From NCBI GenBank assembly GCA_004210915.1, contig SEGS01000001.1, positions 62,001-126,000 of the forward strand: a stretch of DNA of 64,000 nt. The letters are read 5' to 3'. This DNA comes from Variovorax sp. Its GTDB lineage: Bacteria > Pseudomonadota > Gammaproteobacteria > Burkholderiales > Burkholderiaceae_C. The notes beneath the pieces were generated by a model. It had not been told where the DNA came from. It did not search any database and saw only the letters and a program-made list of their open reading frames with translations. Every line of letters starts with the position of its first letter. Within the stretch, counting starts at the first letter, position 1. The position numbers were made by a program, and so were the translations under genes. Positions 39,188 through 49,854 of the stretch are shown here, in pieces.

Positions 39188-41784
39188 GCGGCCGCTCCCA
39201 CAGCGTCTTCGGGCGTGTCAGGCGCTTCGTCGGTCCAGAAATCCTTGCGGCACAGGCCGCGCGCGGCGCAGTGCTCGCAGACCATGCCTTCGCCCAGCGC
39301 CGGCAGCGGCGCACCGGCGGCGATGCGCTGGAAGTCATCCATCAGGCCGGCGATCAGCGCGTCGCGCGCTTCCACCACCATCGGCTGCTCCACCGTCTGC
39401 GTGCCCGACGATTTTTCGCCGACGTTGACGTACGCCGCGCGCAGTGTGTCATCGGTCATCAGCGCGGCATAGAAGGCCAGCTGCGTGTCTTCGGTCGGGT
39501 CTTTCACGCGCTCCTTGCTGGTCGCGGCCGACTCGGTCTTGTAGTCGATCACGAAGGCGCGGCCGTCGGCAGAGCGATCGATGCGGTCCAGCCGGCCGAC
39601 CAGACGTATCGCGCCGAGCGACTGGTCCTTCCAGGGCTCGGACTCGACGAAGGTGTGGCCTTCGGCCTCGTGTGCGGCGAGCCACGCGAGGTAGCCATCG
39701 CGGGCGGCCGGCCAAGCGGCCGAAAAGGGCAGGAACTCGGCATCTGACAGGCCGGCTTCGCGCGTCGCACGCGCTGCGGCGGCCGCCATCATCGACTGGC
39801 GCTGGGCATCGTCTGCAACGCCTGCGTCATGCAAGGCTTCATGGAAATGACCAAGCACGGCGTGCAACCAGTTGCCGAAGTCGCGCTTGTCGATTTCGGC
39901 GTCGAGCTCGTCGGCGCTGCGCAGGCCCAGCTGGCGCAGGGCGAAAAAGCGGTAGGGGCAACGGCGCAGGTCTTCGTAGATGGTGGTCGAGATGCGATCG
40001 ATCGGCAGCCGGGCGCCGCTCGGCATAGGTCGGCGCGTGGGCTGCAGCGGCACCTGCCTAACGCCGCGCGGATCTGCCGCGGGCTGCAGGACGCCATCGA
40101 GTTGCAGCGCCTGCACTAGCGGACTCGGGCGCACCACCTCGCCGCTCGCATCCGACGCGCGCCAAAGCAGTTCGCACGACGGATTCTGCAGAGCACACGC
40201 CCAGGCAGCGCGCTGCGCGCGCTCGAGTGCGTCGCGCAACGGCAAGCCGAGCGCCGTGCGCTGCGCGCCGCTCCAGGCACCGGGCGGCTCGGGCGACGCC
40301 GGAAGGCGCCGGTCGTCGCACCCGGGGATCACGACCGCGCCGAACGCCCGCCCCAGCAACTGGTGCAAGGGCAGCACGACCACCTGCGGATCGCGCGCGC
40401 CGGCATGCGGCACGAAGCTCGCGGCTTCCAGCACGTCGCGCACCCAGGCGGCGAATTCGCTCGCCGTGTGACGGCCGCCGGCGGCCAGACCGGCGTCGGC
40501 CTCCTGATTGCCAGCGCCATCGAGCCACAAGGCGGCGATGACGTTGGCACCGGCCATGTCGTCCGCCAGCGCATTCCACTGTCCACCGGTCTGCAAGAGA
40601 TCACGCAGCGCGTCCAGCCACTGAGCCAGCGGGCGGGCGCGGGCCATCGGTGAGCGGCGCGCCTCGATCGCTTCGGCGAAGAACACCAGCGCGCCGTCCT
40701 TTTCGTTCGTGCTGCGCGCAATGCTTGCGCACCAAGCCGACCAATCGCGCTGCCCATCGCGGCGCAGACGGGCTTCAAGGGCTTGCACCGCGTGCGCATC
40801 GGCGTCAGGCGTGTTCTTGAGCCAATCGAGCACATGGTCGCTGCTTGCGTCGTGCGCCGTAGCGCGCAGCGCGCCCATCACCGTGGCGGCCGCACGCGTG
40901 GTCGAGAGCTTCCAGCCCGTCTCGTCATGGGGCGTGACACCGCGCGCTGCCAGCTGGGCGCCAATGCGCCGCGTCAGCGCCCGGTCGGTTGCGACCAGTG
41001 CTACGGGGGCGCGGCCTTCGGCGAGGTGCTGGAGCACGCAGGCCGCCGCGCGCATTGCCTCGTCTTCCGGATCTACTGCCACGTGAAAGCGGACTGCCTC
41101 GATCGGCGCGGCTAGCGGCGCCAGCGGCAGATGCAACGCGCGGTCGGCCCATAGACCGCACAGCGCTTGCGTGAGCGGATCGGTCTGGAAGCCTTCGAGC
41201 ACGATCAGGAGATCGGTCTGCTCGCGTGTCGCCGGACTGAGCAATACATCGGTCGCATAGGCCGATGCGGCGGCCCACGCGATCGCGATGCGGATCAGCG
41301 CACTTTCGATGCGGAACCACTCCGAGTTGTTGCCTGCATCGGCGACATGCGCCACGCGCTGGGCCCAGCCATCGCGCGCATCGGGCGACTGGGCCGCCGC
41401 CAGCGGTGCAAGCTGCATCGCGAGTTCGACCACGCGGCCCGCAAGCGCCATTCGTTCTGCGGCCAGGCCGGATTGCGACAACAGCGATTGCGCCGTGACC
41501 AGATCCCGCGCCATGTCGAAGCTGATGTCGTAGCCCGTGGGCAGAAAGCCGCTGATGCTGCGGGCCCAGTTGCGCGTGGTTTCAAAGCGTGGCGAAAAAC
41601 CCGGCGGGCCGCAGCGGCTCCACATCTCGCGTGCCACGCCCATGAGCTGGGCATAGGGGACGAGCACCACCGCGCGCGCCGCATGAACCTGGCGTGCTTT
41701 GAGCGCCTGTGCAACGCGCGCCACGAGGCCATCGACCGGGTGGCACCACAGCGCCTCGACGGGATGGTCTGGATTCGTTTTCAT
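39184..41784 (-). CDS. addB: PD-(D/E)XK nuclease / inactivated helicase, AddB-like
   Basis: An 866-aa protein. The N-terminal part is a helicase-like region without a convincing Walker A, as in AddB. The C-terminal nuclease has GRLDRIDRS and FVIDYKTES, the D...D-x-K catalytic motif. Cys in DLRRCPYRFF with CEHCAARGLC near the C-terminus supply four cysteines for an iron-sulfur cluster, another AddB trait. I chose ATG 41784; starts at 41829 and 41880 exist and none has a strong ribosome site. It is the first gene of the addB-addA operon and divergent from trxA. Confidence 0.87.
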   Translation of the reverse strand: MKTNPDHPVEALWCHPVDGLVARVAQALKARQVHAARAVVLVPYAQLMGVAREMWSRCGPPGFSPRFETTRNWARSISGFLPTGYDISFDMARDLVTAQSLLSQSGLAAERMALAGRVVELAMQLAPLAAAQSPDARDGWAQRVAHVADAGNNSEWFRIESALIRIAIAWAAASAYATDVLLSPATREQTDLLIVLEGFQTDPLTQALCGLWADRALHLPLAPLAAPIEAVRFHVAVDPEDEAMRAAACVLQHLAEGRAPVALVATDRALTRRIGAQLAARGVTPHDETGWKLSTTRAAATVMGALRATAHDASSDHVLDWLKNTPDADAHAVQALEARLRRDGQRDWSAWCASIARSTNEKDGALVFFAEAIEARRSPMARARPLAQWLDALRDLLQTGGQWNALADDMAGANVIAALWLDGAGNQEADAGLAAGGRHTASEFAAWVRDVLEAASFVPHAGARDPQVVVLPLHQLLGRAFGAVVIPGCDDRRLPASPEPPGAWSGAQRTALGLPLRDALERAQRAAWACALQNPSCELLWRASDASGEVVRPSPLVQALQLDGVLQPAADPRGVRQVPLQPTRRPMPSGARLPIDRISTTIYEDLRRCPYRFFALRQLGLRSADELDAEIDKRDFGNWLHAVLGHFHEALHDAGVADDAQRQSMMAAAAARATREAGLSDAEFLPFSAAWPAARDGYLAWLAAHEAEGHTFVESEPWKDQSLGAIRLVGRLDRIDRSADGRAFVIDYKTESAATSKERVKDPTEDTQLAFYAALMTDDTLRAAYVNVGEKSSGTQTVEQPMVVEARDALIAGLMDDFQRIAAGAPLPALGEGMVCEHCAARGLCRKDFWTDEAPDTPEDAVGAAA

Positions 41785-41921
41785 GCGGGTTCGGAGGGTA
41801 GCGCCAGAGCCGCTGGCTATCGGCGCCATAGTGTCCGCGCAAGCCGCGCTGACATTGGTTTCTGTCACAATGACCTGCACTTTAGCTGCACCAGAAACTC
41901 TCTCTCGCTCAAGGATTCCAC

Positions 41922-42254
41922 ATGGCCAGCGACCTGATCAAACACACCACCGATGCCACTTTCGAAGCCGACGTGCTTCAGTCGGGCCAGCCCGTGCTCG
42001 TGGATTACTGGGCCGAATGGTGCGGCCCCTGCAAGATGATTGCGCCCATCCTCGACGAGGTCTCGGCCACGTACGAAGGCAAGTTGCAGATCGCCAAGAT
42101 GAATGTCGATGAAAACCGCGACATCCCTGCCAAGTTCGGCATCCGCGGCATTCCCACCTTGATGTTGTTCAAGGACGGCCAGCTCGCCGCCACCAAGGTG
42201 GGCGCGATGAGCAAGGCGCAACTGACCGCCTTCATCGATCAGCAACTCGCCTGA
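41922..42254 (+). CDS. trxA: Thioredoxin
   Basis: A 110-aa cytosolic thiol-disulfide reductant for ribonucleotide reductase, PAPS reductase and others. The active site is WCGPCK with Cys34 and Cys37, and the conserved cis-Pro is in RGIPTLMLF. Length is typical. It stands just upstream of rho, a common arrangement, with 177 bases between them. Confidence 0.97.
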   Translation: MASDLIKHTTDATFEADVLQSGQPVLVDYWAEWCGPCKMIAPILDEVSATYEGKLQIAKMNVDENRDIPAKFGIRGIPTLMLFKDGQLAATKVGAMSKAQLTAFIDQQLA

Positions 42255-42264
42255 TTTTTCACCG

Positions 42265-42291
42265 ACGGGTTGCGCGCAAGGCGCTGCCCGT
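42265..42291 (+). terminator. Strong hairpin after trxA without T-tract
   Basis: ACGGGTTGCGC pairs with GCGCTGCCCGT around GCAAG, with one mismatch. The following bases CCGGTTTGC are not a T-tract, so it may protect the trxA 3' end or act in the rho leader instead of terminating. Confidence 0.4.
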
Positions 42292-42431
42292 CCGGTTTGC
42301 TGCATAATCACAGCAGACCTCCGGCCCGCTCCCAAGCGCCCGGTTCGAGTCCCCGGTTGGTGTGGCACCTCTCGCTGCACAACAAACCTCCCCCCAGTTT
42401 TTCGTTCGATTACCCCGACAGGGGTCATTCC

Positions 42432-43697
<1,266 letters not shown>

Positions 43698-43718
43698 GCC
43701 CTACGATCGTTGCTTGGA

Positions 43719-43752
43719 GCGCGTCGTCCCTCACGGGGCGACGCGCTTTTTT
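43719..43752 (+). terminator. Intrinsic terminator of rho
   Basis: GCGCGTCG (43719-43726) pairs with CGACGCGC (43739-43746), followed by six T. It lies 21 bases after the rho stop and ends against the convergent oxidoreductase gene. Confidence 0.92.
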
Positions 43753-44819
43753 CATGGCGCCAGCGCGCAGCCTTCGCGGGCGCTGCGAGCGCCCAGGTCG
43801 AGCAGTTCCATGAGGGCGACGGCCTGCTCTGGAGGCACCGGATTCGGGCCGGTGCCATGGATCGCATCGCGCACCGCGGCGTAGTAGTCGCCGTAGTTGC
43901 CCAAACGATTGGCAACAGTGCTGTCTTGCATCCAATCGCCCACCGCCGACACCTTGAGTGCGCCTTCCACCGGGTCGGCGCCCCAGCCATCACCGCCAGG
44001 CCTCTCGCCTGCGCGCAGCGCGTCCTCTTGCACATCGACGCCATGCTTCACATAGCTGCCCTTCGTGCCATGCAGGATGTAGCGCGGCGCGGCATGCGCT
44101 GCGAGCGTCGTCGCATGCAACACCACGCGCAATGGCGCATGCGGGCCACGTTCGTAGCGCAGCAGCGCATGGAAATGGTCTTCAACCTGCGCGCCATCGC
44201 GCAGGATGGCGGTGTCGAGTTGCAGCGTGTCGGGCCGCCCGAACAGTTGAACGGCTTGGTCCAGCAGATGCGCGCCCAGGTCAACCCAGAGACCGGCACC
44301 CGGCACCGCCTGCTCGCGCCAGCGCTCGCGCACCTGGGGCCGGAAACGGTCGAAATGCGATTCGAAGTACACGGGACGGCCGATGCGGCCGCTGCCGAGC
44401 AGCTCTCGCAGGGTCAGGTAATCCGCGTCGTAGCGGCGGTTCTGATAGACCGAGAGGACCTTGCCCTGGCGCGCGGCCAGGTCCGCTAGATCCCGCGCTT
44501 CGGCCGCGTCGAGCGTGAAGGGCTTGTCGACCACCACATGCTTGCCGGCCTCCAGCGCGGCGCGCGCCACCGGATGGTGCTGCGCGTTCGGCGTCGCGAC
44601 GACCACGAGATCGATGTCAGGCCGCGCGACGAGGGCCGCCACATCGGGCACCACGTCGGCGGCCGGCCAGTCGGCCCGCACCTTGTCGGGCTGGGAGCTG
44701 GCGACGGCGGCCAGTTCAAGCCCGGGCACGGCAGACAGCACCGGCGCATGGAAGGTCTGACCCGCAAGGCCATAACCCACAAGGCCCGCGCGGAGGATTG
44801 GCAGCGCCGTAGACGTCAT
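43752..44819 (-). CDS. Gfo/Idh/MocA family oxidoreductase
   Basis: A 355-aa NAD(P)-dependent dehydrogenase. The N-terminal Rossmann fold has GLVGYGLAGQTFHAP, then VVVATPNAQHHPVARAALEAG (split as VVVATPNAQHHP and VARAALEAG) and the catalytic Lys in HVVVDKPFTLD. The C-terminal domain has WVDLGAHLLDQAVQLFG, including the GxHxxD-like active site. Substrates in the family are sugars, inositols and related polyols; the one here is unknown. The long open frame upstream of 44819 is antisense noise. It is divergent from rpmE2. Confidence 0.9.
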   Translation of the reverse strand: MTSTALPILRAGLVGYGLAGQTFHAPVLSAVPGLELAAVASSQPDKVRADWPAADVVPDVAALVARPDIDLVVVATPNAQHHPVARAALEAGKHVVVDKPFTLDAAEARDLADLAARQGKVLSVYQNRRYDADYLTLRELLGSGRIGRPVYFESHFDRFRPQVRERWREQAVPGAGLWVDLGAHLLDQAVQLFGRPDTLQLDTAILRDGAQVEDHFHALLRYERGPHAPLRVVLHATTLAAHAAPRYILHGTKGSYVKHGVDVQEDALRAGERPGGDGWGADPVEGALKVSAVGDWMQDSTVANRLGNYGDYYAAVRDAIHGTGPNPVPPEQAVALMELLDLGARSAREGCALAP

Positions 44820-44832
44820 CGAAGTGCCCTGT

Positions 44833-44862
44833 TTGCTCTCAAAACGGTCAGTATGCGATAAT
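44833..44862 (+). promoter_or_regulatory. Candidate sigma-70 promoter of rpmE2
   Basis: TTGCTC (44833-44838), an 18-base spacer, then GATAAT (44857-44862) preceded by TGC (extended -10). Transcription would start near 44869, leaving a leader of about 100 bases before the L31 start. Confidence 0.55.
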
Positions 44863-44969
44863 CGCGGGCTTCGCGAAAAGTGCCGCCAGAACGCTGGGTT
44901 CCGGTGAGTGGCTCTCGCATCGACCGCGCATTGATTCCAACAGCGCAAAGTAGGAAAGAGGAAACGACC

Positions 44970-45239
44970 ATGGCTAAAGAAGGCATCCACCCCAATTACC
45001 GCGAAGTCCTGTTCCAGGACATGTCGAACGGCTTCAAGTTCGTGACGCGTTCGTGCGCGAACACCAAGGAAATGGGCACGACCGACGACGGCCGCGAACT
45101 GCCCCTGTTCAAGCTCGACACCACGAGCGAATCGCACCCCTTCTACACCGGCACGCAAAAGTCGGTCGACAACATGGGCGGTCGCGTCGAGAAGTTCCGC
45201 AACCGTTTCGGCAAGACCACCGGCGCCGCTTCCAAGTAA
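44970..45239 (+). CDS. rpmE2: 50S ribosomal protein L31, type B (zinc-free form)
   Basis: An 89-aa ribosomal protein. It starts [17 protein letters not shown] and has the type-B features FVTRSCANT and [10 protein letters not shown], ending [11 protein letters not shown]. Only one cysteine is present, so it lacks the CxxC zinc site of type A. In many bacteria type B replaces type A when zinc is scarce, but several betaproteobacteria appear to use it as the only form. AGGAAAGAGG lies upstream of the ATG. A bidirectional-looking terminator follows. Confidence 0.96.
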   Translation: MAKEGIHPNYREVLFQDMSNGFKFVTRSCANTKEMGTTDDGRELPLFKLDTTSESHPFYTGTQKSVDNMGGRVEKFRNRFGKTTGAASK

Positions 45240-45262
45240 GCTGCGCGCGTCCCGTCGACCCG

Positions 45263-45299
45263 AAAAAAGGGCAGCCCGGTTTACCGTGCTGCCCTTTTT
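45263..45299 (+). terminator. Intrinsic terminator of rpmE2
   Basis: GGGCAGC (45269-45275) pairs with GCTGCCC (45288-45294), with an inner CCGG/CCGT part, an A6 run before and a T5 run after. Confidence 0.92.
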
Positions 45300-45323
45300 C
45301 ATTCCTCTCTCATTGCCTGACCG

Positions 45324-47054
45324 TTGAACCTGCCAACCCCCGCGATCGTTGCCCAGGCCGCCGTGCGCCGGCTGCCGCGCGTTGCCTTGCTGTTGCTGTG
45401 CGCGGCGTACCTGATGCCGGGCCTGGTCGGGCGCGGCCCCTGGAAAAGCGCGGACATTGCCGCCTTCGGCTACATGGCCGAACTGGCGCGCAGCACCGAA
45501 GGCATCGCGCGCTGGTTCGACCCGCTGCTGCTGGCCCTGCGGCCTGAAACGCCGGCGCTGATTCCGTACTGGATCGGCGCGTGGGCGATCCAGCTGGCAC
45601 CGTCCTGGGTCAGCCCTGACCTGGCCGTGCGCATCGTGTTCGCATTGATGTTGTGGGGCGCCTTCACGGCCACCTGGTACGCGGTGTATTACCTCGCGCG
45701 CTCGCCGCGCGCCCAACCGGTGGCGTTCGCCTTCGGTGGCGAGGCGCTGCCGAAGGACTACGCGCGCGCCATCGCCGACGGCGGGCTGCTGGCCCTGATC
45801 GCCAGTTGGGGCCTGGCGCTGCCCGGCCACGAAACCACGCCCGCGCTGGCCCAGTTGTTCTTTGCCTCGAACATGTTCTACGGCGTGGCGGCCTTGCCGT
45901 TCCGGCGGATCGGCGCGACGGTGGCGCTGGCCATCGGCACGGTCGGCATGGCGCTCAGCGGCGGCCCGACGGTGGCACTGCTGCTGGGCGGCATCGCGAC
46001 GCTGCTGATCGTGGCCGAGCGCCGGCGCACCCGCGGCGCCGACGCTGAAGACCTTCCCGGCTACACCGCGGCGAGCGTCTGGACGGTGCTGGCCGTCACC
46101 GTGCTGGCGGGCGCGCTGGCGTTTCAACTCGGGCTGGTGCAATCGCGCATCGCCCTCCCCGGCGATCATGCGGTCGCCGGCTCGGTCGGCGGCGACATCC
46201 GCAGTCTGGCCAAACTGCTGGTGTGGTTCACCTGGCCGACCTGGCCACTCGCCGTCTGGACGCTCTGGCGCTGGCGCCGCCAGCTCTCGGCAAGGCATGT
46301 TTCGCTGCCGCTGTGCTTCGCGCTGGTGCCGCTGGCGGCCACCTTCACCACCGATTACGCAGAGCGTTCGCTGCTGCTCGCCCTGCCAGCGCTGGCCACA
46401 CTCGCGGCGTTCGCGCTGCCCACCTTCCGCCGCAGCGCCTCGGCGCTGATCGACTGGTTCACCCTGCTCTTCTTTACCGGCCTGGCCGTGATCGGCTGGC
46501 TCTACTGGATCGCGATGCAGACCGGCGTGCCCGCGAAGCCCGCCGCCAGCATCGCCCGCCTGGTTCCGGGCTTCACGCCTGAGTTTTCGGTCCTGGGTTT
46601 CGTCCTGGCGGCATTGGCCACCATCGCGTGGATCTGGCTCGTGCGATGGCGCACCGGGCGGCACCGGTCGGCCCTTTGGAAGACGCTGGTCTTGCCAGCC
46701 GGCGGAACGGCGCTCTGCTGGATGTTGCTGATGACATTGTGGCTGCCGCCCGTCGACTACGCGCGCAGCTACGTGCCGCAGGTGCGCGCCATCGCAGAAC
46801 GCGTGGGCCAGCCCGCCTGTATCTCGACGCTATCACTGAGCCGCCCGCACATCGCCGCGTTGCGCCACCACGGTCACTTCGAACTGCGGTCGCTCGAAGG
46901 GGGACCCGCATGCCGCTGGCTGCTGCTGAGCCCGGAGGCCATCGTCACGCTCAATACCAAGATCGATCTGAGCCAGTGGCGCTTCATCGGCACCCTGCGC
47001 CGGCCGACCAGCGCGAGCGACGATCTGCTGCTGTACCAGAAGTTCGTGCCCTGA
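45324..47054 (+). CDS. Large polytopic membrane protein, GT-C glycosyltransferase-like
   Basis: A 576-aa protein with about ten to twelve hydrophobic segments and a C-terminal soluble part. Near the N-terminus GLVGRGPWKSADIAAFGYMA and WFDPLLLALRPETPALIPYW resemble the first loop of ArnT/PMT-type (GT39/GT83) glycosyltransferases, with acidic residues after a helix. The C-terminal domain includes CISTLSLSRPHIAALRHHG. If the resemblance is real it transfers a lipid-linked sugar. TTG 45324 is the likely start. It lies 3 bases from the MATE gene. Confidence 0.65.
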   Translation: MNLPTPAIVAQAAVRRLPRVALLLLCAAYLMPGLVGRGPWKSADIAAFGYMAELARSTEGIARWFDPLLLALRPETPALIPYWIGAWAIQLAPSWVSPDLAVRIVFALMLWGAFTATWYAVYYLARSPRAQPVAFAFGGEALPKDYARAIADGGLLALIASWGLALPGHETTPALAQLFFASNMFYGVAALPFRRIGATVALAIGTVGMALSGGPTVALLLGGIATLLIVAERRRTRGADAEDLPGYTAASVWTVLAVTVLAGALAFQLGLVQSRIALPGDHAVAGSVGGDIRSLAKLLVWFTWPTWPLAVWTLWRWRRQLSARHVSLPLCFALVPLAATFTTDYAERSLLLALPALATLAAFALPTFRRSASALIDWFTLLFFTGLAVIGWLYWIAMQTGVPAKPAASIARLVPGFTPEFSVLGFVLAALATIAWIWLVRWRTGRHRSALWKTLVLPAGGTALCWMLLMTLWLPPVDYARSYVPQVRAIAERVGQPACISTLSLSRPHIAALRHHGHFELRSLEGGPACRWLLLSPEAIVTLNTKIDLSQWRFIGTLRRPTSASDDLLLYQKFVP

Positions 47055-47057
47055 CCC

Positions 47058-48398
47058 GTGGCCAGTGAACGCAGTCTGATCGCTCGCCACGCGGGCACGG
47101 TGCTTGTCGGCCAGCTGGCCGTGATGGCCTTCGGCGTGACGGACACCATCGTGGCCGGCCGCTTTGCAGAGAGCGCACTCGCGGCGCTCTCGGTGGGCGC
47201 GGCGATCTTCATCAGCGTCTACGTCTCGCTGATGGGCGTGATGCAGGCACTGCTGCCGGTGTGGGCCGAATTGCAGGGCGCGGGCCGCAGTTCGGAGGTC
47301 GGCCGCTCGGTGCGCCAGTCGCTGTATCTTTGCCTGATCGCGATGGTGGTCGGCATGGCCGTGCTGCTGTTCCCCGGCGCCCTGCTGCGCTGGACCGACG
47401 TGCCCGAGGCCATGCGCCACGACGTCGAGGCCTACCTGGCGGTGCTGGCCTGGGCGCTGCCGCCGGCCCTGCTCTCCCGGCTTTTCAGCACGCTCAACCA
47501 GAGCCTCGGGCATCCGAAGCTGGTCACATGGCTGCAGATCGCCTCGCTCGGGCTCAAATTGCCGCTCTCGATCTGGTTCACCTTCGGCGGCGGCGGCCTT
47601 CCAGCGCTCGGCCTGGTCGGCTGCGGATGGGCGACGCTGCTGGTCAACTGGACGATGCTGGCCTGTGCCATCTGGCTGCTGCGCAGCCAGCCGCTCTACC
47701 GCCCTTACGGCATCTGGCGGCGCGTCGAGCCACCCGACTTCGCGCAGCTGCGGCGCTTTGCGCGCCTGGGCGTGCCGGGCGGCTTGGCGGTGCTGGTCGA
47801 GGTCACGTCTTTCACGCTGATGGCGCTGTTCATCGCCCGGCTCGGCACCGCGGCCGCGGCCGCGCACCAGATCGCGTCGAACCTCACCGCGGTGGCCTAC
47901 ATGACCCCCCTGGCGCTGGCGATTGCGACGAGTGCCCGCGTGAGCTACTGGCTCGGCGCAGGCGACGCCGCACGCGCAAGGCGCGCCTGCCGCACCGGCT
48001 TCCAGCTCACGCTGGCCGGTGCCCTACTGCTGTCCGGCGCCATGGCCGCGCTGCGCTGGCAACTGGCGGGCGTGTATGCCGACAACCCGGCTGTGATCGC
48101 GCTCGCCGCCACGCTGCTGCTCGCGACGGCGGTCTATCACTTCGCGGACGCGGTGCAGACGCTGTGCGTGTTCGTGTTGCGGTGCTACCGCGTGACCTTG
48201 CTGCCGCTCGCGCTCTACAGCACGCTGCTCTGGGGCGTCGGGCTGGGTGGCAGCTACCTGCTTGCGTACAAGGGCCTGGGGCCATGGCCGGCCATGCAGT
48301 CGCCACTGGCCTTCTGGTTGATGAGTGCGGCGGCCCTTGCGCTGACGGCGCTGCTGCTCCTGGGCCTGTTATGGCGGACCATGGCACGGACCCGCTGA
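47058..48398 (+). CDS. MATE family efflux transporter
   Basis: A 446-aa inner-membrane antiporter with twelve hydrophobic segments. Family features are AVMAFGVTDTIVAGRFAESA and LSVGAAIFISVYVSLMGVMQ in the N-lobe. The C-lobe has FARLGVPGGLAVLVEVTSF and AAAAHQIASNLTAVAYM. MATE pumps export drugs or metabolites using sodium or proton gradients; the substrate is unknown. GTG 47058 follows the membrane protein stop by 3 bases. Confidence 0.9.
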   Translation: MASERSLIARHAGTVLVGQLAVMAFGVTDTIVAGRFAESALAALSVGAAIFISVYVSLMGVMQALLPVWAELQGAGRSSEVGRSVRQSLYLCLIAMVVGMAVLLFPGALLRWTDVPEAMRHDVEAYLAVLAWALPPALLSRLFSTLNQSLGHPKLVTWLQIASLGLKLPLSIWFTFGGGGLPALGLVGCGWATLLVNWTMLACAIWLLRSQPLYRPYGIWRRVEPPDFAQLRRFARLGVPGGLAVLVEVTSFTLMALFIARLGTAAAAAHQIASNLTAVAYMTPLALAIATSARVSYWLGAGDAARARRACRTGFQLTLAGALLLSGAMAALRWQLAGVYADNPAVIALAATLLLATAVYHFADAVQTLCVFVLRCYRVTLLPLALYSTLLWGVGLGGSYLLAYKGLGPWPAMQSPLAFWLMSAAALALTALLLLGLLWRTMARTR

Positions 48399-48439
48399 GG
48401 GGCCACCGCGCCGGCGCGCGATACCCGGCGCGCTGAAGG

Positions 48440-49780
48440 CTACGCGCCGAGCGCCGCCCGGGCCTCGCGTACGCGGCTCAGCGGGAACAGCAGCGCAAAG
48501 CGCGATCCCTTGCCCAGCGTGCTCTCGATGCGCAGTTCGGCGCCATGCCGCTGCGCCACGTGCTTGACGATCGCGAGGCCAAGGCCCGTGCCGCCGGTCT
48601 CGCGCGAACGGCTGCGATCGATGCGATAGAAGCGTTCCGTCAGCCGCGGAATGTGTTCGGCCGCAATGCCCGGGCCGCTGTCGCGCACGGCATATTCCGC
48701 CCGTCCATCGGGCATCAGGCGCCAGCTCGCGGCGACCTCGCCGCCGGGCGGCGTGTAGCGGATCGCGTTGCTCAGCAGGTTCGACATCGCGCTTTGCAAC
48801 TCGGTCGCCGCGCCGGCGATCTCCACGTCCGCCTCCACCAGGAAGGACAACCGGTGGCCTTGCTGCGGCGCGAGCCGCTCCGACAGGCCGCGCGCCTCGT
48901 TCTCGCACTGGACCAGCAACGTGCGCGCGCGGTTCCATTGCAACGCCGACGGCGCGGCGCTGCCTTCAAGCTTCGACAGCGTCAGCAGATCGTTCACCAG
49001 CGTTTCCATTCGCTGCGATTGCTGGCCCATCAATGCCAGATAGCGGACGCGCTCGTCGGCATCGAGCGGCAGGTTCTGCATCGTTTCGACAAACCCGGCG
49101 AGCACGGTCAGCGGCGTGCGGATTTCATGCGACACGTTGGCCACGAAGTCGCGCCGCATGGCCTCGGCCTGCTCGAGCGAGGTGATGTCGCGTGTGAGCA
49201 GCATGCGGCGGTTGCCCGCATAAGGATGGACCTGCACCGACAGGCGCACCGGATGACCGCGCTGGCCCCCGCGCTGTGGCGAGGCATCGATGAGCACGTC
49301 TCGGCTGTAGTTCCACGAAGCGAGGTAAGCCACGAAGGCGGGGTCGCGCACCAGGTTGGCCAGGTGCTGCAGCAGGTCGCGTTCGGCATCGATGCCGAAC
49401 TGCCCGGCCGCCGTCTGGTTGCACCATTCGATGCGCCCTTGCGCATCGAGCAGCACCACGCCGTTGGGCGATGCCTGGATGGCCGCGAGGAACTCCTGCA
49501 GCCGGTCTTCGGCCTGCCGCGTCTGCTGTTCCCGGTTGCGCAGCAGCTTGCGGATGCGCTCGGAGAGTTCGCCCCAGACGCCGGTGCCCCGCGTCGGCAG
49601 GCCGGTGGCGTCGTTGCGCAGCGCCTTGAGCACCTGCTGCGCGCGCCACGCATCCAGCCCCAGCCAGAGCAACCCGCCGAGCCAGGCGCCCATCCACCAG
49701 AAATCCCTGCCCAGCAACACCGACGCGCAGACACCCGCCGCGATGGACGCGATCAGGAAGGTGGCTATGCGAAAAGGCAT
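48440..49780 (-). CDS. phoR: Phosphate regulon sensor histidine kinase
   Basis: A 446-aa membrane kinase. Two N-terminal helices (about 5-23 and 27-44) lack a large periplasmic loop, as in PhoR. A PAS domain covers about 95-205 (ASPNGVVLLDAQGRIEWCN). The phospho-acceptor is His218 in FVANVSHEIRTPL. The ATPase domain has NLLSNAIRYTPPGG (N box), DSGPGIAAEH (G1) and GGTGLGLAIVKH (G2). It is the last gene of the pst-pho operon, 74 bases after phoB. That gap contains GATAAT eight bases before the ATG, a possible internal promoter. Confidence 0.95.
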   Translation of the reverse strand: MPFRIATFLIASIAAGVCASVLLGRDFWWMGAWLGGLLWLGLDAWRAQQVLKALRNDATGLPTRGTGVWGELSERIRKLLRNREQQTRQAEDRLQEFLAAIQASPNGVVLLDAQGRIEWCNQTAAGQFGIDAERDLLQHLANLVRDPAFVAYLASWNYSRDVLIDASPQRGGQRGHPVRLSVQVHPYAGNRRMLLTRDITSLEQAEAMRRDFVANVSHEIRTPLTVLAGFVETMQNLPLDADERVRYLALMGQQSQRMETLVNDLLTLSKLEGSAAPSALQWNRARTLLVQCENEARGLSERLAPQQGHRLSFLVEADVEIAGAATELQSAMSNLLSNAIRYTPPGGEVAASWRLMPDGRAEYAVRDSGPGIAAEHIPRLTERFYRIDRSRSRETGGTGLGLAIVKHVAQRHGAELRIESTLGKGSRFALLFPLSRVREARAALGA

Positions 49781-49854
49781 CGCGGGCGATTATCCGTGGT
49801 GGCTGCCAACCGCTGCCGCGAGGTGAACGCAGCGCGAAAGGGCGACGCGCCCGC

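Noticed and set aside
36836-39472. 878-codon open frame on the plus strand opposite addA
   Set aside because: Shadow of addA caused by GC-rich codon use; no family features.
42342-42352. GGTTCGAGTCC, a tRNA T-loop-like motif in the rho leader
   Set aside because: The flanking bases do not form a T-stem, and no anticodon or acceptor arm can be drawn, so it is not a tRNA or an obvious tRNA fragment.
44820-46664. Upstream extension of the oxidoreductase frame to 970 codons
   Set aside because: The extension is Gln/Arg/Gly-rich and antisense to the membrane protein and L31 genes; the real start with the Rossmann fold is at 44819.
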